A stretch of DNA of 9,259 bases. Origin: Oscillospiraceae bacterium. Lineage in GTDB: Bacteria > Bacillota > Clostridia > Oscillospirales > Acutalibacteraceae. The position numbers and the translations under genes are program-made. This document shows, in pieces, positions 6,099 through 9,259 of this stretch (position 1 is its first letter; each line of letters starts with the position of its first letter). The stretch spans positions 1 through 9,259 of the forward strand of contig WRDE01000058.1 in NCBI GenBank assembly GCA_009783605.1, read 5' to 3'. The notes below the pieces were generated by a model. It was not told the DNA's origin and made no database searches. It saw only the letters and a program-made list of their open reading frames with translations.

Positions 6099-6127
6099 AT
6101 TATACCATACTCAGTAAATTAACACAA
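6099..6127 (-). promoter_or_regulatory. sigma-A type promoter of the pst operon
   Basis: On the minus strand TTGTGT (6127-6122), a 17-nt spacer and TATAAT (6104-6099) form a good housekeeping promoter. TG one base before the -10 adds an extended -10 element. Transcription would start near 6092, giving a leader of about 57 nt before the pstB copy 1 ATG. The -35 is imperfect, which would suit activator dependence, but I could not identify a convincing Pho box. Confidence 0.7.
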
Positions 6128-6182
6128 GATATTTTTTCTTTAAATTCAATATTCTTGGAAAATGAAAGTTGAAAAAGAGTGC

Positions 6183-6211
6183 TTGCATTATTATATAATA
6201 TATTTTATAAT
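6183..6211 (+). promoter_or_regulatory. sigma-A type promoter of the dockerin/solute-binding gene
   Basis: TTGCAT (6183-6188), a 17-nt AT-only spacer and a perfect TATAAT (6206-6211) face the plus-strand gene. The predicted start site is near 6218, followed by AGGGAG (6233-6238) placed 8 nt before the ATG at 6247. The two divergent promoters have their -35 boxes about 55 nt apart in one AT-rich intergenic region of 211 nt, so a shared regulator is possible. Confidence 0.75.
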
Positions 6212-6246
6212 ATCCTTAAATTTATAAAGGGCAGGGAGACATTCTC

Positions 6247-7797
6247 ATGAAAAAGGCCATAATTATGGTTTTGGTTATCTCCATGTTATCCGGTATCTCC
6301 ACCGCCAGCACCACCGCCTTTCTCGGCGCGGCGGCAGACGCGGCGGGTTTCCAGCCGGGCGATGTCAACATGGACGGCGATGTGACGATTACCGACGCGC
6401 GGCTGATTTTACAGTCGTTGGTGGGGAAAATTCTCCTTACGGATGAACAAAAAAAGCTGGCGGATGTAGATCTGTGCGGCAAGGCGGCGATCTCCGACGC
6501 GCGGATGGTATTGCAGTTCATCGTCGGCAAAATTTCCACCTTATCGCTGGCGCCGGAACCGGTGGATCTCGGCGGATATGAATTTGTGCTGGCGGATTAC
6601 TGGCCCCACCGGTGGGGGCGCCCGTACTGGGGCGACTACTCGATACAGATGGGCGAAGCGCTGGACGCGGTAGCCGAAGCGTATAACTGCACCATCACCA
6701 TCCGGGACGACAGCGTGGATACGGTGTATAACGACATGCGGTCGGAGGTGCTGGCCGGCCTGAAATACGCCGATGCGGTCTGTACCACCCAATGGAACAG
6801 CGGTAAAATCGCGGAAGCCGGGCTGGCGCTGGATCTGAACACCCTGCCGGTGAACTGGAACGCGTATTGGTGGGACCAGGATCTGCGCGGCGCCACCGTC
6901 ATCAACCGGAAAAACTATATCGGCGGCGGGGTCCTCGCGCCGATCACCAATCTCGCCTCGACGCTGTATTTTAATCAGCGTATCTGGAATGAACTGAGTC
7001 TGCCGGACCCGTATAAAATGGCCGCCGAAGGCGGGTGGACGCTGGACCGGTTCGCCGAATACGCCAAACGCGCCCGCGGCGACGGCTCCGATAACCGCTG
7101 GGGGGCAGTCGGCCCGCAGAAGGAATTGGTTTACGCGCTCTATTTCGGCTCAGACAATACCTTTATCACCGGACGCAGCGGCAATCCCGCGCTGTCATGC
7201 GACAACGCGGCGGCTTATGCCACCGCCGGCAGGCTCGGCGACATCTTTACTGAGGATAAGAGCGTCTATACCCAAACCGCCGACAATGCCGCCATGAAGC
7301 AGATGTTTCTGGACGGCCGCTCGCTCTTTCTGTATGGCGCGCCCGACGACGCGAAATCCATGTGGGAGATGGGGGACGCATTCGGGATGCTGCCGATGCC
7401 GAAACGGGACGCGAAGCAGGACGGCTACCGCAGCCTGCTCGACCACAATGCCGCCGTCTTCATGGTCCCGGCCATCGTAAACGAACCCGCAAAAACCGCC
7501 GCGGTGATCGAGGGGCTGGCTTACGCGCTGCGGAACAGCGAACAGTGGCACGCGGAAGCATATGCCTGGCAGGCACCGCATTTCGATGAAAATAACCGGC
7601 AGATGCTGGAGCTTATCGACGCCGGCAGGAAAACCGATTTTTCGCTGATATTCAAGAATACCCCCTTCCAATATCCGGCACAGATACTATACAGCAGCGT
7701 CCGTTATCAGTCCGAATTTGAACAGACTCTGTCGGAGGTGGCCGCATGGTGCCGCGATGAGTTGAATGCCTGGGCAAAAGAAATGGCAGCCAAGTAA
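6247..7797 (+). CDS. secreted type I dockerin fused to an ABC-type extracellular solute-binding protein
   Basis: The 516-residue product starts with a Sec signal peptide (about 1-32) that has no Cys and therefore no lipobox. Residues 37-96 are a type I dockerin: repeat 1 has a complete calcium loop (DVNMDGDVTITD, 39-50) followed by the ARLILQSLVGKI helix. Repeat 2 (DVDLCGKAAISD, 73-84, then ARMVLQFIVGKI) has Cys77 and Lys79 where acidic or Asn ligands are usual. From about 110 to the end it resembles family 1 (MalE-like) solute-binding proteins of sugar ABC importers, for example the YADAVCTTQWNSGKIAEAGLALDLNTLP and GGWTLDRFAEYAKRARG regions. Dockerins dock to cohesins on scaffoldins or the cell surface, so cohesin binding may replace the lipid anchor (inference). 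No permease genes adjoin it; the ligand is unknown. It has its own promoter, a good ribosome site and a hairpin directly after its stop. Confidence 0.88.
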   Translation: MKKAIIMVLVISMLSGISTASTTAFLGAAADAAGFQPGDVNMDGDVTITDARLILQSLVGKILLTDEQKKLADVDLCGKAAISDARMVLQFIVGKISTLSLAPEPVDLGGYEFVLADYWPHRWGRPYWGDYSIQMGEALDAVAEAYNCTITIRDDSVDTVYNDMRSEVLAGLKYADAVCTTQWNSGKIAEAGLALDLNTLPVNWNAYWWDQDLRGATVINRKNYIGGGVLAPITNLASTLYFNQRIWNELSLPDPYKMAAEGGWTLDRFAEYAKRARGDGSDNRWGAVGPQKELVYALYFGSDNTFITGRSGNPALSCDNAAAYATAGRLGDIFTEDKSVYTQTADNAAMKQMFLDGRSLFLYGAPDDAKSMWEMGDAFGMLPMPKRDAKQDGYRSLLDHNAAVFMVPAIVNEPAKTAAVIEGLAYALRNSEQWHAEAYAWQAPHFDENNRQMLELIDAGRKTDFSLIFKNTPFQYPAQILYSSVRYQSEFEQTLSEVAAWCRDELNAWAKEMAAK

Positions 7798-7811
7798 AAT
7801 AATCATACCGG

Positions 7812-7862
7812 CGCCCTTGTCCGCATAGTTTACTATAGTAATCATGCGGGCGGGGGCGTTTT
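7812..7862 (+). terminator. rho-independent terminator-like hairpin overlapping the next gene's translation start region
   Basis: Nested inverted repeats line up: CGCCC (7812-7816) with GGGCG (7854-7858), CCGCAT (7821-7826) with ATGCGG (7844-7849), and an inner palindrome TTACTATAGTAA (7830-7841). TTTT follows (7859-7862). It starts 14 nt after the stop codon of the dockerin gene. The ATPase ATG at 7864 comes right after the T-tract, and its only ribosome-site-like G-run lies in the hairpin's 3' arm. The element may therefore act as a partial terminator or attenuator for the ATPase gene. Confidence 0.7.
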
Positions 7863-7863
7863 G

Positions 7864-9259
7864 ATGTATGGTATTTACGGTCTGACCACGGCGCAGGCGG
7901 CGGCGGCGCGGGAGCGGTACGGCAGCAATGAGCTGGCCGGCCGGGAGCGCGGCGGGTTCTGGCGGCAGTTCCTCGCCGGGTTCGGCGATCCGATCATCAA
8001 GATTTTATTGACTGCGTTAGCAGTCAATCTGCTGTTCCTGTTCACCGGCGCCGATTGGATCGAGCCGGCCGGCATCGCTGCCGCTATCCTGCTGGCCACC
8101 TTTGTTTCCACCCTGTCGGAATACGGCAGCGAAAACGCTTTCCGGCAGCTGCAGGAGCAGGCCGCCCGCTCCCGGTGCCGGGTCTGGCGGGACGGCGCTG
8201 TGACCGAGCTGCCGGTGGGGGATTTGGTGGTTGGCGACATAGTACTGCTGGGGGCCGGCGAACGGATTCCGGCCGACGGAACCATGCGGGAAGGGCAGTT
8301 ATCAGTAGACCAGGCGGCCCTCAACGGCGAGAGCCGGGAAGCGCTCAAACGGGCGGGCAAAACCGCTGACATGCAGGATCTGCTGTCAGAAGGCGCGGTG
8401 TTCCGGGGCGCAGTGGTCACCGGCGGCGAAGGGCTGTTTGAGGTGCTCCGGGTGGGCGCCGCGACTTTTTACGGCGGCGTGGCACGGGAGCTGCAGGAGG
8501 ATACCCGGGAATCGCCGCTGAAGGTGCGGCTGAGCGGGCTGGCGGCCACACTGAGCCGGTTAGGATATCTGGCGGCGGCATTGGTGGCGCTGGCCAGCCT
8601 GTTTTACGCGTTCATCTTTTCCAACAGCTTCAGTCCCGCCGCCATCCGCGCCGCCTTTGCCGATACCGGCTACCTGCTGGCGCAGATCATGCAGGCGATG
8701 ACGCTGGCCATCACGGTGGTGGTGGTGGCGGTTCCGGAGGGGCTGCCGATGATGATCACGGTGGTGCTCAGCGCCAACATGCGCCGGATGCTGCGGGATC
8801 ATGTGCTGGTACGCAAGCTGGTAGGCATCGAGACCTCCGGCAGCCTCAACATTCTGTTTACTGACAAGACCGGTACCCTGACCCGGGGAAAACCGGCGGT
8901 GACCGCCATCATCACCGGCGACGGCGTGACCCGCTGCCGCGGTATTTTAGAGCGGCAGGAGCTATGGCATCTGATCACCCTGTCCGGGCTGGCCAATTCC
9001 GACGCGGTTTTGACGGCAAACGGTCCGGCAGGGGGCAATGCCACCGACCGGGCGCTGATGGACTATGTCCTGCCGCAGCAGAGTTTGCCGTTAAAAAAGC
9101 CGCCGCGGTATACCCGGGCGGCTCACCTGCCATTTGACAGCGCCAATAAATTTTCCGCCGCCCAAATCACCGCGCCGGTACCATTGACGCTGATAAAAGG
9201 CGCGCCGGAGCTGCTATTGGACGGCTGCCGCCGGTATTATGACCTTGACGGGACGGTCC
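7864..9259 (+). CDS. P-type cation-transporting ATPase, probably Ca2+ type (3' end outside window)
   Basis: The first 465 residues of a P-type ATPase are present; a full protein would be about twice as long. An N-terminal cation-ATPase segment (LTTAQAAAARERYGSNEL) is followed by M1-M2 (about 43-85). The actuator domain carries VGDIVLLGAGERIPADG and N154GES, a variant of the dephosphorylation motif TGES. M3 lies near 233-252. M4 has PEGLP at 291-295, whose Glu coordinates Ca2+ in SERCA-type pumps. The phosphorylation motif is D334KTGTLT, and the nucleotide domain has PFDSANKFS and K445GAPE. PEGLP plus KGAPE points to type II (SERCA/PMCA-like) rather than heavy-metal or Kdp pumps; the exact ion is inferred. 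The start ATG is supported by where family similarity begins, not by a good ribosome site: only a G-rich run inside the upstream hairpin is available. It could be cotranscribed with the upstream gene or have its own promoter, but none is clear. Confidence 0.9.
   Translation, partial: MYGIYGLTTAQAAAARERYGSNELAGRERGGFWRQFLAGFGDPIIKILLTALAVNLLFLFTGADWIEPAGIAAAILLATFVSTLSEYGSENAFRQLQEQAARSRCRVWRDGAVTELPVGDLVVGDIVLLGAGERIPADGTMREGQLSVDQAALNGESREALKRAGKTADMQDLLSEGAVFRGAVVTGGEGLFEVLRVGAATFYGGVARELQEDTRESPLKVRLSGLAATLSRLGYLAAALVALASLFYAFIFSNSFSPAAIRAAFADTGYLLAQIMQAMTLAITVVVVAVPEGLPMMITVVLSANMRRMLRDHVLVRKLVGIETSGSLNILFTDKTGTLTRGKPAVTAIITGDGVTRCRGILERQELWHLITLSGLANSDAVLTANGPAGGNATDRALMDYVLPQQSLPLKKPPRYTRAAHLPFDSANKFSAAQITAPVPLTLIKGAPELLLDGCRRYYDLDGTV

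Noticed and set aside
6105..6180. Pho box (PhoP or PhoB operator) upstream of the pst promoter
   Set aside because: T-rich segments near 6150-6178 loosely recall direct repeats, but I could not find regularly spaced TTAACA-like repeats well enough to claim a site.

Overview
The window looks like a chromosomal segment from a Gram-positive, probably clostridial (Firmicutes, Oscillospirales-like) bacterium. This is inferred from strong AGGAGG-type ribosome sites, a lipoprotein-type PstS, a type I dockerin module, GC-rich genes beside an AT-rich promoter region, and clostridial-looking protein sequences. No rRNA or other phylogenetic marker is present, so the assignment is tentative.

The left two thirds (about 6127 down to 1, minus strand) is a complete high-affinity phosphate uptake operon. 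In order of transcription it reads: sigma-A type promoter, pstB copy 1 (6035-5238), pstS (5180-4359), pstC (4293-3445), pstA (3383-2538), a hairpin repeat block (2538-2362), pstB copy 2 (2304-1543), phoU (1540-884), then a PlsC-family acyltransferase with a C-terminal zinc ribbon (796 to beyond position 1). PstS would capture phosphate outside the membrane, PstC and PstA form the channel, the two PstB proteins power it, and PhoU restrains uptake and signalling.

The main discovery candidate is the PstB pair. Copy 1 has intact Walker A, Q-loop and Walker B, but its signature motif is damaged (LSPGA). Copy 2 has a perfect signature (LSGGQ), but has lost the Walker A lysine (to Ile), the Q-loop glutamine (to Asp) and the catalytic glutamate (to Arg). 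The defects are complementary: a heterodimer would have exactly one canonical and one degenerate ATP site. That is the architecture of asymmetric ABC exporters, here in a phosphate importer. Other points in the operon are a pstA that seems to lack any canonical start codon, and a family of palindromic repeats sitting directly on the stop codons of pstA and pstS.

The right third (plus strand) is transcribed divergently. A clear promoter at 6183-6211 drives a secreted protein with an N-terminal type I dockerin fused to an ABC-type extracellular solute-binding domain, and with no lipobox. A terminator-like hairpin follows, and its 3' arm and T-tract run directly into the start of a P-type, probably Ca2+-transporting, ATPase that leaves the window at 9259. 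No tRNA, rRNA, CRISPR array, insertion sequence or phage gene is visible.
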